DNA from: Tanypteryx hageni
Taxonomy: Eukaryota; Arthropoda; Insecta; Odonata; Petaluridae
Reading direction: 5' to 3'
DNA length: 64,000 nucleotides
NCBI GenBank assembly: GCA_028673005.1
Contig: CM054112.1
Span: forward strand, 25,285,624 to 25,349,623
Within the stretch, counting starts at the first letter, position 1. Each line of letters begins with the position of its first letter. The notes under the pieces were generated by a model. It made no database searches, had not been told where the DNA came from, and saw only the letters and a list, made by a program, of their open reading frames with translations. Positions 33,019 through 44,519 of the stretch are shown here, piece after piece. A program made the position numbers and the translations under genes.

Positions 33019-34110
33019 ATAAAACTTTAAAATTCCGCCAAACAAAATATGTCCTTTAGTAAAACTAGTCACTTAGAATCAATTGACGCAATTAGTTTTT
33101 GAAAAGTCTTTTAAAATAATTAGGAAAACGATTATATCTACATTTAGTAAAAAAATTAGGTTGTTTTTCCGTTTTTTCCTGATGTATTTCTGAAGTAATG
33201 GCAAATTCTATTAAAGCAAAAATTTTAACTAACATTCATCATACATTGTACCGCACAAATAGTATTTTTATTAGGTTTATTATTAGGTTACCAATTTAGT
33301 GGTATACATTTTTATATGAAGTGAATGACACATTTTTTGGATCGCTGTATTAAAAAATATAGCATGTGACAAAATTGCGTACTGTTGGTGTTACACCTCA
33401 ACAAAATTCGTACGAACTACATAAGAAATTATGAAATTAATTTTAGTAAATACTTTATTTCAATACGCCCATTGAGTTGGTAGATATGAATGTTTTAACA
33501 AACGATAAACTGGGCAAGCGCCCATTACGACTGTTATGCATCGGAATTTGCCAAGTTCTAGTTTTCTTTTAATTATAAAGACGTATTTTATTTAAAATTA
33601 ATGTAATATCAGAAGTAACAAACAGTTTCCTTAAATAAATATATGTGAGTATAAAATAAGGTCATCATTAAATAAAATTTTGCATAGATATTAGATTTTC
33701 TGCTCGGGAATTATAATAAACCAGAATGTATGAAGATTTATAAATGGAAACTTTAATATTTTAGTTTATTATTGAAAATATATGTATTTTATTCTAAATC
33801 GCAATCTTTGGATTTATTTATGATAAAATTTCATGAATTTACCAATCTATAAAAAAATCCAGTTCGTAGACATCCATATTGGAAAGCTGTTTGAGGATTT
33901 CTATTTCCACCTTATTTTATTATTATAAATAAAAAATTAACATCACCCAAAAGTGAGTTTACTTTAAATGTTAGGGGTTTTATGTGAGGGAGTAAAAAAA
34001 CAGTGTGACAAAGAAATAATATGATTAATGAAATTTATATTGACTTGATATGCAATGGCAATAAATAAACATATTTACCTCTATTTATGTAGCATAAAAG
34101 TGATATATTA
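33019..34110. other. No recognisable feature
   Basis: Very AT-rich sequence. It may include the 3' flank or terminal part of the IS630-like element, but I could not define a terminal repeat. Confidence 0.4.
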
Positions 34111-34114
34111 CATT

Positions 34115-35499
34115 TTAATCTGACAAAGGAAAAGCTCCACATTCTTCAAACAAAGATTTATTTCTTGCACTTCTGTCTTCTTCTTCGTTTCCCTCGTTCT
34201 CATCTGTCGTACTGCTGATGCTGCTACTGATTCCCAGACTTATCACCAGCTCCCCCCCTTCTTCTATCACTCCGTCTCTTTTCGTAGCCTCGTGAATTTC
34301 TTTCTCTACGTGTTTAACTATATCCCGCCAATTATTTTCAGTCATGCTGTCTATTGCTTCATTTGTCATCTTCCCTACGTCGGCAAGTTTAAAAGTTTTA
34401 TTTTTTCGGGCTACATATCCTTTCACCTGGGCCCAAATCATTTCAATGGGGTTCAAATGGCAATGATAAGGTGGTAGGTGGATGATTTGGTGCCCATGAG
34501 ACTTTGCTAACTCATCAATCGCATACAATGGAAACATAGGTTTGTGGTGTGCAACTAACTCCATCAATTCACACTTGTTCATTTCTGGAGGATAAATATT
34601 ATGATTCTTCAACCACGTAATTATATCAGCCTTTCTATGCGACATATTTGGAGGTTGGCCCAGTTGAATCGAATGGTATGGAGCGTTGTCCATTACTATC
34701 ACACTGTTTTCTTCTATATTTGGGATCAATGACTCTTTAAACCACTTTGTAAACGTTTCACCAGTCATTTCCTCGTGGTAATTAACTGTTTTCCTGGACC
34801 GGAACAATAGCATGCAGTTAGGTATGAACCCTCGCGAATTACCCGCGTGCAAAAGAATTATCATTCCACCTTCTCCCACTGGCCCAGAAACCGATCCTGC
34901 GGCGGTTTCATCTGTCAATGCTCGGCTAGTCTTGTGACCAGTATACTCATCCAACCAATTGATTTTTTCAAAATTTACTTTGTTTACAGCACGTAAAAAT
35001 CGACCACGCCAAGAATCAACATCATGATGTTCAAGCAATAATTTTCTTACACTACATTTCTTCCATTTAAATGCCCTCTTCTCAATGAAAATTCACTTCC
35101 TTGAAATAAATTTGATTGCGTTAATGTCTTTTAAAGTAGCCCACAGGTTAAGGACTCTTTCTTTCTGTGATAACCGTAGATATGTCTACGAATAGCGTCC
35201 TCCTGAAATGAGTGTATATTGGTAACTCTGCACTCTACTTTCCTCTCCTTACCGGGGGTTACCAATACCTTGGTCAATGGGGTTGAGGTTCTTTCCTTCG
35301 AAATTCTTTTCACCGATCTCTCACTCACTCCTACAGCACTCGCAGTTCTCCGAAGGACTTTGTCCGGTGAGAAAAGTGGGCTCCCGTTTCGTAGTTCTTG
35401 TTCAAAATAATTTCGAACATTAACTATCATTTCCCTCGCTTGTCCTCGGATTGGGATACCTCGCTTAAACCTTCCTCGAGGACCACTCTCTTCAACCAT
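34115..35499 (-). pseudogene. IS630/Tc1-like DDE transposase, broken
   Basis: Two minus-strand pieces form one transposase. The N-terminal piece (35499 to 35131, 122 codons) carries a helix-turn-helix DNA-binding region (about residues 25-70, with FSPDKVLRRTASAVGVSERS). The C-terminal piece (35038 to 34115, 307 codons from a non-ATG codon) carries the DDE catalytic core: D30 in WLDEYTG, D117 in VIVMDNAPYHS and E199 in LNPIEMIWAQ. Between them coding similarity continues (NLWATLKDIN, FKWKKCSVRKLLLEHH) but needs a frameshift and crosses an in-frame stop at 35093-35095. The second Asp and the Glu are 81 residues apart, much more than the 34 of classic mariner/Tc1; the extra segment (residues about 136-180, with NKCELMELV) looks like a small inserted helical module. 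Terminal repeats and TA duplications were not located. Confidence 0.82.
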
Positions 35500-36060
35500 T
35501 TCAATTAAGAAACAAAAAAATTCTTAAATATAACCCACTTTTACAAAACTTAACTAGCAAACAGCAACAAAAACGTAATAAGTGAAACAGTAACAATAAA
35601 ACTGCATATCAATAAAAAAACAAGACTCAGAAAGAACCGGCGCACGATACTCATAAGCTGACAATCCAAAGGCTACTGACTGAGAAAATTAACAGTTACC
35701 GATGCTATTAAGGCACAGAATGACAACGTTGCAAGGCTCTGATAGGCCCAAGCCTGAAAATTCCTCTGCTAATTCCCACACCCTCAACTTTCTCAGGGGC
35801 CAACTTGTTTCTCGCCGAGTATTAAGTATTTATGTAATGTGGAAGTTCTAATTTTAGGATTCAGTTCAAAATCACAATTGGGCGAAAATTTTAATAAAGA
35901 TCACTCCTACTTAATTTAATTAAAGTCCGTCTAGCGGTTTAGGAGATGAAAGTTACGACGGACAGACGGACGAGACGTGGCCATAAGGCGTTCCGCTACT
36001 ATCGCTTCGCTGATACAGAACGCCTAAAAACTAAACTAAATTAGAAATTAGAATCTAGTA
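35500..36060. repeat. AT-rich flank with dispersed-repeat-like end and hairpin
   Basis: About 35820-36030 holds text of the kind often found at transposon ends: tccgtctagcggtttaggagatgaaag, then cggacagacggacg, then a hairpin AGGCGTTC (35986-35993) / GAACGCCT (36018-36025) with a 24-nt loop. It could be the 5' region of the IS630-like element or an unrelated repeat. No partner copy is in the window. Confidence 0.3.
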
Positions 36061-39000
36061 GGGGTGAATGGCGAGTGCTTTTTGGTCGAAATGCCACCTG
36101 ATTTTCCCTTCTTTTTAACGGCTGTTGGAGAAACATAGTTTTTCCATTTGAATTCAGTCATGAGTTGAGTTCGATGATTCTTTCCAGGATTTCTCGAATA
36201 ATTAAAACAATGTCCATCAAATTATATGTTATTATACGGTCTGCCTTCCTCTTTTTATCCCCCATATTTTTCCACTTCTCTCTCTATTCCTCCCACTCCC
36301 CTTTCCATCTCTCCTCTTTCTATGTAGTTCATATTTCCCCTTTACCTTTTTCCCGCCATATTTTGCGACTAACTCACTTTATGATCCATCCACGGACGCC
36401 GTGTTTAGCACCTCGCAAAAACCTACATTCCTCGAGACTTTCACTCTCTCATCTGCTCATCTCTCGCTTTACGACTGTCTCCAGTTTACAACCATAACCT
36501 GAATGCATCCATGTTGGCCATCGTATTGAAGAAGATGTCAATAATGCATCCAAATCCATAATGAATCGAGGATTCTACTTCGACACTCTCAATTTAACCC
36601 CGATCGTCGTATTTTCCAATCGATGAAATTCTTATGAACCATAAAATAAGCCTGTGCAGGCGCTTTATTGGATCTAAGCGGAAATTCTTCTTGAATAAAT
36701 ATCGACAAATGGTGGAGGGAAATTGATTTTGAGTCACTCTCGCAGTAAATATATTTCCTTTGGATGAGGGTATTTGTTGTTTATCACTTGTTTGTAGTTT
36801 GTTTAACTCATGTGCCAAGCCTCTTGATTTAAAAACAGCTAAGTAAAGGTAGAGCCAAATAAATTCACAATTTACTTGTATAGAATTTGTTACGCACATG
36901 TACGTTAACCTTCTTTGTTTGAAATACAGCGTAATCGAGGTGCAATGAAAATTTTACGATTCTAAGTCGAATATGAAAGTTCGTTTTATGACTTACATGA
37001 AATGGATACCTCTCTATTTTAAATAGTGGTTTAGAAAAAAATAGAATCAGCTTTCAGTGTTTGCTTGGCATTTGAAATACATACAAACCGTTTGAGAAAA
37101 GACATTTTCTACATCATTTGGATGAGGAATTTTTATCCAGTAAGCGTCCGAACAGAGAATTCTTCTTTAACAAGTTTATGATTAAATTCAAATTTTGCCG
37201 TTCAGAAGCCGCTGTTGCAATTGTCACAGCTAGGAATATCGGCGTTATTGCATGTAAATGTGTATAAATAATGAATTTTTAGTAAAAATATTAAATCCAG
37301 GAGTACCTTAATATGAAAACAAAATAACCTCCTCGTGATAAGTCATTTTTTCTAACACAGTAGACAAATATTTTCTCGACTAAAATATAGAGAGCATAAA
37401 ATACACGTTGCACATAGAAATGTTTATAAATACGAAATCTAACGTCCATGAGGTTGCACGAAATAAAAAGCCATCTTATAATTTATTATTTTCTACGCTA
37501 CTTCTAAGTATTTTTTCCTATTTATTTCAATTAATACCCCTTGCCATTGTCTAATGATACTTTCTTATAAATTATCTCAATCATACAATTCTTCTAATAT
37601 CATACTAACTTCTTCTACACCTCCACTACCTTTCCCCCGCATTCAGTTGACGCCAATGGGTATTTTTCTCGATTCGTGTTTCACTAGCAAGATAAATCGA
37701 TTCTTAACCGTAAGAAATGTTCGGAAGGAACGAATTGTTTTTATCCGAGTGTTAAGTTCGCCCACTGCATAACGGCTTAAGCTATACAATCAGAACCAAT
37801 TGCACAGAATTCCCATAAGCCCCACCATGACGTAATGCGTAACGTTAGATTTCCTGGGCACATTTCCGTCTTCATACCGCTCACTTTTCCGACGACATTT
37901 CCGTCCGTTGTTAATCGCTAACTGATGTTCGTGTACCTGGTTAATTCCAAGGTTTCCACGCTGTCAGTTCGAATTATCGTGAAAGACGTAGAAGCCATTG
38001 TCTATAATCTTGATTATTTTTCATAATTTTTAACCTTCCGACCGAAGTTGTTACTGCAAGAGACCAGTTATTGAACAGACAGTTGCGGAGTAGGAATCTT
38101 TTTCTGCATTTTGGTGGAAATCCAAAAGTTTCATTACATCATCTAAATAGATATCCACAAATTTTATAAGTATTAACCTGAGATTTTTATCCTTGTCAGT
38201 TCCCATCGCCACGTTGACCATTCTCCTTCACTGCGCAACATTCGAAAAAAAAAATTCAATGGAAGATTGGATGTATCTGAGGTTTTGTGAAACGTCATTT
38301 TTACATTTTATGGAGTCGAAATAAACAGTAAGATAACTGAGTTATCTTCGTTTCGAAATTGCCAACATAATATTTGCTACGTTTCTGTTAATGCAGCTTA
38401 ATATTATGTAACAACCGACCGCCACACCAACAAAATGACTAGAATGTTGCTAACTCCTTAGAAAACAAAGTTAATTTTTCATAAATTCTTAAATTGTAAA
38501 ATGATTAGTGGTGATTAGACAAAATCCGAGGAAATGGATAACTACCTTGACCAACAAGTTTTAATGGAAAGATAAATCGCAGGAAAAGCAAGGAAAGAAG
38601 CGGAAATGGAAAAGGCATCTTTTTGAAGAAACAATGCTAACCCGAAAAGCGCCTCAAATCTACGATCAAAGAGAACATTTCGATCATTGCATTTCACTGC
38701 ACCTCCATTTTGAACCAAAGAATAGAACGCCCAATGCAAATATCGCATAAAATGTGCAAAATATCCAAAAATATGGATAGACACCCATTATGAATCAGTT
38801 GCAGAAATAAAACGAGGCACGAATCGATCAAAGGACGAAAGCGAGTCCATGATATAATAATTAAGGTGGAGAAGTGGTCATACTACGGGAGAACTTACGC
38901 TCACCGGATAATGAAAATACTGTATCATTTTCCAATTGACAGGAAGCGACCACAAATAATATCGAACAGCTGATGATAGGGAGAAATAAGGAAGTTTGCA

Positions 39001-39390
39001 GCTGTAACATTAAAGGTGCAGGAAAAGACATGCATGTGCGTAAGGTTCATGGCGAAGCCTCTGTACAGCTGCGGATCAAAAGAGGATTAAGTGTATCTGT
39101 ACGCGCGTGTACGCACCCAAAACACACTCATCGATAGATATAAACAGACAGCCAGCGATCAATTAAATTCTCGCTCTTCCGCCGCCCGTGATGAATGCCC
39201 CCATTCGAACAGAGATACAAATGGACTGGATGCAACTCGGAAGCCGTTGGAAGCTCCCTTCGAAAAATTCCGACATCTCCCGCAATTCCTGGCCGTTCCG
39301 TAGTGGCAGCCGGGGACCCTCTCTACGTTAACATCCTGCGATATGATGAGGCATGCATGTCCGATCTGCCGCGAATATTTCTCGCTTCAT
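36061..39390. other. Unique non-coding DNA
   Basis: Mostly AT-rich. About 36230-36500 is C/T-rich, and 37800-38000 and 39160-39400 are more GC-rich. Frames at 36165-36497, 36594-36899 and 39091-39401 have no recognisable domain. Confidence 0.45.
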
Positions 39391-39399
39391 CCGCGGCAT

Positions 39400-39930
39400 G
39401 AATGATCAGAGGAACCGTATCCCTCGAAGGTCTGGGGCGGGGCGGAGGAAGGGGATGAAATGTATTCCCCCGTAGCACGTGGAGAGGGGAGGGAATGGCA
39501 GTCTCTTCTCTATCGCAAAGAAAGGTACGGCGTAATGACTATGCATTCCACCCTCATTCAACACGCTCCTCCTTCCCTTCTTTCTCTCTCGCTGCCCTCT
39601 TCTCCTCTCCCTCCCTCCCTTCATCCTTCTCTCCCTCCCTCTCTCCATCCATCCCGCACTCCTCTGCGCCTGCCTCTCCGCTCGGGGGACTTCCCGTAGG
39701 AGAGCTTAATTGGCGAACGCGCCAGCATCACAATGACTCCCATCCCGCATTAGGCTATCCCTTCTTCCACCTCTTGCTTCCCCTTCTCAGCCGTGGGAGC
39801 TCTTCTCCGCTCCTTTTCCCCTCCTCTCGTCTCTTCCTCTTCTCTTCCCCTCCTCTCCTCTTTCTTCCTATGCATCCGTGGAATTTTATTGCCTCTTTCT
39901 CCCAATTCGCGTTCGTTCTGTGAGTGAGGA
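39400..39930. repeat. GC-rich then CT-rich tract
   Basis: Plus-strand pyrimidine-rich from 39540 to 39900 with repeated tccctccctt / tctctccctc phrases. The Ser/Pro/Leu frames on the plus strand and Arg/Glu/Gly frames on the minus strand are composition artefacts. Confidence 0.65.
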
Positions 39931-40050
39931 ATCGAGGTTTTTAATCAAAAAAATTGGAGTGCTTTTGTAATACCACGTATAGACTATCCCGTTTTTCGCA
40001 TTCATAATTCCGAGAAAAACAATCACAAACATAACGTATGTGTGGCTAAA

Positions 40051-40172
40051 CAGCGCTTATATTAATAAATAGAAGAGGAGACTACGGCGAGTAAAACTGT
40101 GAATTGAAGATTCGACTCCGTCTGCAAAGCGTTTACGATCGGAGTCGAATCTTCAATTCACAGCGCTTATAT
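40051..40172. repeat. Perfect 24-bp inverted repeat between 12-bp direct repeats
   Basis: Inverted arms at 40097-40120 and 40140-40163 (ctgtgaattgaag... / ...cttcaattcacag) with a 19-nt spacer. The direct repeat cagcgcttatat lies at 40051-40062 and 40161-40172, overlapping the right arm by 3 bp. The layout suggests a small insertion with target duplication, or a template-switch event copying one arm in inverted orientation. Confidence 0.8.
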
Positions 40173-40321
40173 CGAAACGGCCGACGCGGATAAACAGAAT
40201 CTATGTTCCTTTTCGTTTACGTTTTCCATGAAAACCAAATCGAATAAAGATTACCTAGAGGATGATATCAATAAAAGCTTCCCGTTGGTTATTTCTCAAG
40301 TTTGTGACAACAGTGTCGGCT

Positions 40322-40600
40322 AGGGTTGCCACCTTATGAGTAGTTGATTCCGGGAGATTTCCACCTCATGAATAGCAAATTTCGGGAGAATCCGGGAGAA
40401 TTTTCTCTAGCTCGAAAAACAACTAAAGTGAGTAATATAACTTGTCTTATTTACTTATTGGGAAACATTAAATGATTATTTAATCTTTATTTTATTGCTA
40501 AAGTTAGAGTTACCACCCTGTAAATTGCTGATTCCGGGAGATATCCACCATATGAGTAATTAATCCGAGATTGTTGGGATAATTAACTGGCATAAAAACA
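40322..40600 (+). repeat. hAT-like remnant with duplicated ccgggag module
   Basis: ctagggttgccaccttatgag, then gttgattccgggagatttccacc (about 40324-40395), is echoed by gagttaccaccctgtaaattgctgattccgggagatatccacc at about 40506-40555. The tagggttgcca start with nearby ccggga blocks is typical of hAT termini, but no right end or 8-bp duplication was found. Confidence 0.4.
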
Positions 40601-40696
40601 GGGATTTAAATTTAATGTACTTGCAATTTACAATAAATTAAATAGGATAATCAAAACTGAAACGATACATAATAAAACTGTGACCTGTTCATTTTT

Positions 40697-42264
40697 ACTT
40701 TCTCCATACGTAGTATAGGGGAAAGTATTGTTTTAATGAAAAAAATCTATTTTGAGATTTCAACGGAAATACACGTTTTGAGGTCCCCTGAACACATTTT
40801 GACCATTTTCTCGATTATGTATGTGTGTGTGTGACAGCTTTTTTTTGGGTGCACTAACTCAAAAACTATTAATCAGGTCAATGCGAAATTTTATATTTAG
40901 CATTTTTTTAAAAGTCACAAGAACTGATTAATTTTGGTAAAAATCAGTCAACCGGAAGTGAGTGTTTACCTTTGTCACATCCGTTATTTTGAAATATTTG
41001 CTTTAATATTTGATATATGACAAAATCTGATGTGGCCACCACATGGCTTTCTCCATATCTATGATATTCCTAAAAATTCCAAATAGGTTACTTAATAATA
41101 AATATTTTAAGAAACCAAGAAAATTTTAGACTTGACTAACAGAAACAAACTCAAACCATAACCTTCTGATATTGGATATAGCCACAAACTCCAACAATTA
41201 AGAAAAGAAAAAGGAGCGTTACTAAGACGTAACTAAGCATCAATTGTTATCAATATTCGTTGGTAGGTGGCAGCTAAAAATATACGATATTGCTTAAAAT
41301 ATGCATTATATCGGAAAATGTTTCAAACAAAGATTATATAAAATTAAATTTCCTAACACTTTTATTCCTATACATTATTACATATACCAAATATTAAAGC
41401 AAATATTTCAAAATAACGGATAAGTGACAAGAGTAAACACCCTCTTTCGGTTGACCGATTTTTACCAAAAACTAGTCAGTTCTTTTGACTTTTATAAAAA
41501 TGATAAATATAAATTTTCGCATTGACCTGATTAATAGTTTTTGGCTTAGAGCACCCACAATAAAGCTATCACACACACAAAGACATCATCGATAAAATGG
41601 TCAGAACATGTTCAGGGGCCCTCAAAACGGGTATTTTCATTTAAATCTCTAAGTCGATTTTTTCATGAAAACAATACTTTTCCGTACACTACGTATGGAG
41701 AAAGCATAAATGTACTTGGATAAAAGTTGTAGGAAATTTAATTTTCTACAACCTTTGTTTGAAACATTTTCCCATATAATGCATTGTTTAAGAGATATCT
41801 TCTATTTTTAGCTGCCACCACCACGCCACCTACCGACGACTATTGTTAACAATTGACGCTTAGTTACGTCTTAGTAACGCTCTTTTTATTTTATTAATTG
41901 TTGAAGCTTTGTGGCTATACCCAATATTAGAAGGCTATGGTTTGAGTTTCTGTTCTTTGTAAAGTCGAAAATTTTCTCGCAATCTTAAAATATTTATTAT
42001 TATGTAACCTATTCGGAATTTTTAGAAATATTACAGGTATGTAGAATGTCATGTGATGGCCACATCAGATTTTTTTGAAATATTTATTTTAATATTTGAT
42101 TAATGTAAAATAGTGTTGGAATAAATGTTGTAGGAAATTTAATTTTCTACGACCTTTGTTTGAAACATTTTCCCCTATAATGCATTTTTAAAGAGATATC
42201 TTAAAGACTAATTATTTTCTGCCACAACCACGCCACCTACCGGCGACTATTGTAAACAATTAAA
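40697..42264 (+). repeat. Family X composite copy X2, left part
   Basis: Starts actttctccatacgtagtata (terminal hairpin) and runs in plus orientation to 41020, where a complete inverted X copy is inserted (41021-41705). It resumes at 41706 (taaatgtacttggataaaag) to about 42060, ending ccacatcagattttttt. A second, 5'-shortened X unit follows directly (gaaatatttattttaatatttgattaatg) and runs to 42264, where a hAT element interrupts it. It continues at 48714-48938. The tandem junction is the same as at 60705. Short frames inside are not conserved. Confidence 0.8.
41021..41705 (-). repeat. Family X, complete inverted copy inside X2
   Basis: On the plus strand it starts caaaatctgatgtggccacc and ends tacgtatggagaaagc, i.e. 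a full X unit in minus orientation of about 685 bp, matching the length of X1. The flanking 8-mers atatatga / ataaatgt match at 6 of 8 positions, suggesting a target duplication of about 8 bp, which would hint at a transposase-mobilised element. Confidence 0.75.
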
Positions 42265-42449
42265 GCTAGTTTAGGGTGACCAGCTTCATAGGAAGCAAAA
42301 CCGGGATATAACACGATCTGAACAGGAAAATCCGGGACATAATCAGGAAAAATCCGGGACTATCAGAATTTTCATATCTTATCAATTGTATGTACTTATA
42401 TTAAAAGCACAAAGCTCAAACAAATAAAAATACAAGAAGAGAAAGACAG

Positions 42450-44460
42450 ACTTGGGACCTAGAAAAACTGAAAGAAAGGCAGGATGTAGTCAGCATGAAG
42501 TTGGAAGATCGCCTAAGAAATTTGGAAAACAAACCAAAGACCGTGGATATAGAATGGAATGAAATTAAAACCAGTATCAAGGATACCTTAGATAAAGAGA
42601 TTGGAAAACAAGAGAAGAAAATCAGAAAACCATGGATCACGAAGGAAATGCTGGAGAAAATGGATGAGAGACGAAAATGGAAAAACGTTAACAGTGAAGA
42701 AGGTAGAGCCAACTATAGGCGTATAAACAATGAGTTGAGAAGGGTAACAGATAAAGCTAGAGAAAATTGGATAAAAGGAAAATGTGATGAAATAGAACAA
42801 ATGGAGAAGTTAGGACGGTACGATATGATGTACGCTAGGGCACTGAAATTTGAAGATAAGAAGTCTAATGGAATTCGGGGTAAAGGAATTATGAATACGG
42901 ATGAGAAGATAATCTCAAAAACAAAGGATGTAGCACAGGTATGGGAAGAATACATTAAGGAACTATACAGCAATCAGGCAGGATCGGCATAAATAGAACT
43001 GGAAGATGAGGAAAACATTGAAGAAGTCAACTTAGGACCAAGTATTATGGACAGCGATGTAGAAAAAGCGATCGTGGAACTAAAGAAAGGGAAAGCCACA
43101 GGCAGCGATGGAATACCGGCTGAGGTACTTAAAGTCATGGAATCAGAAGGACTAAAAGCGATCACGAAATTAATTAATAAGATTTAAGACACGGGAGGGT
43201 GGCCTCGGGATTTCCTAGAAGGACAATGATCCCTCCAAAGAAGAAGCCAAAGAAAATGCAGTGTAAAGACTACAGAACGATAAGCTTTCTGTCACACGCT
43301 TCGAAGATCATCACGAGGATTCTTAGTAAAAGGCGGAAGAAATGCTAGGTGAAGATCAATTCGGTTTCAGAAAAGGACGAGAAACTAGAGATGCGATAGG
43401 GGTAGTTAGAATCGTATCAGTAAGGGCAATTTAGTACAGGCAAGATATCTGCGTATGTTTCGTAGACGGGCAGAAGGCCTTTGATAGAGTAAATTGGGTA
43501 ATGTTGATGAAGATATTAAAGGATATAGGTGTAGACTGGAAAGACAGGAGACTATATGTGAATCGAGTTGTAAAGGTCAGGTTGGAGAATGCGGACACCT
43601 TCGGAGTAAATATCAGTAGAGGAGTAAGACAGGGCTGCTGCGTATCGCCGACCCTATTCAATATACTTATATGGAGAAAGTCTAATACAAGAAGCCTTAG
43701 AAGGCACAGGAGATTTCAAAACTGGAGGAAGGATTATAAGAACAGTAAAATACGCGGATGATCAAATAATTGTAGCAAGAAAGGAAGAGGAACTCCAGAA
43801 AATGATAAATAGACTAGTAATAACAGGTAGAAAATACGGTATGGAAATAAATAGAGAAAAATCCGAGGTCATTTGAATATCGGGCAAGGAAGAGAATCTG
43901 AACGTAAGTATTGGAGGAATGCCTTTAGAACAAGTTTCAGACTATAAATACCTTGGAAGCATCATAACAAGAGAAGCAAAATGTACAGATGAGATCAGGA
44001 CTAGAATAGGAAAAGCAAAAGTGGCTTTCAGAAGATAGAAACACCTATGTACTTACGGGAAATATAAGGGAAGATATCCGCAAGTAGTTCATAAAATTCT
44101 ATGTATGGAGTATAGCTTTGTACGGGGCAGAAATATGGACGCTAAGGAAAAATGATAAAAAATACTTGGAAAGCTTTGAAATGTGGTCTTGAAGGAGAAT
44201 TCTGAATATAAAATGGACGGATAGGATGAAAAACGATGAAGTGCTACGAAGAGTAGATGAGAAGCGAATTATTATACAGACTATTAGAAAGAGGAAGGCA
44301 AACTGGCTTTGGCATTACCTGAGGAGAGAGAGTATAATTAAAGACGTGTTAGAAGGAAAACTAGAATGATAAAGGCAAAGTGGTAGGAAAAAGTTTCTGC
44401 TGATAGACGATTTGAAAGGGAAAGAGCGTTATCAAATATGAAGAGGACAGCGGAAAATAG
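42450..44460 (+). pseudogene. RTE reverse transcriptase pseudogene
   Basis: The longest open piece is 42495-42992 (linker region with KRKWKNVNSEEG-like sequence, preceded in frame by WDLEKLKERQ). After a stop near 42990 the frame continues in fragments: LGPSIMDSDVEKAI near 43033, the motif corresponding to FGFRKGRETRDAIG near 43363, FVDGQKAFDRV near 43459 and GVRQGCCVSPTLFN near 43621. Then come KYADDQIIVARKEEEL near 43750, YLGSIITREA near 43951 and LYGAEIWTLRKND near 44115. At least a frameshift near 43680 and several in-frame stops (for example near 43187 and 43433) break it. No endonuclease domain is present. The YADD core is still readable. Confidence 0.85.
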
Positions 44461-44505
44461 GAGTACATATATGGAGAACCAGGTTTACCATGAATAATCA
44501 TGGAC

Positions 44506-44519
44506 CTGTCTACGGACAG
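44506..44519 (+). other. 3' UTR hairpin with UACG tetraloop (RTE copy 2)
   Basis: CTGTC-TACG-GACAG: the same five-pair stem as in copy 1 with a UACG loop. Both loops belong to the UNCG class, although the coding regions have diverged strongly. Confidence 0.6.
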
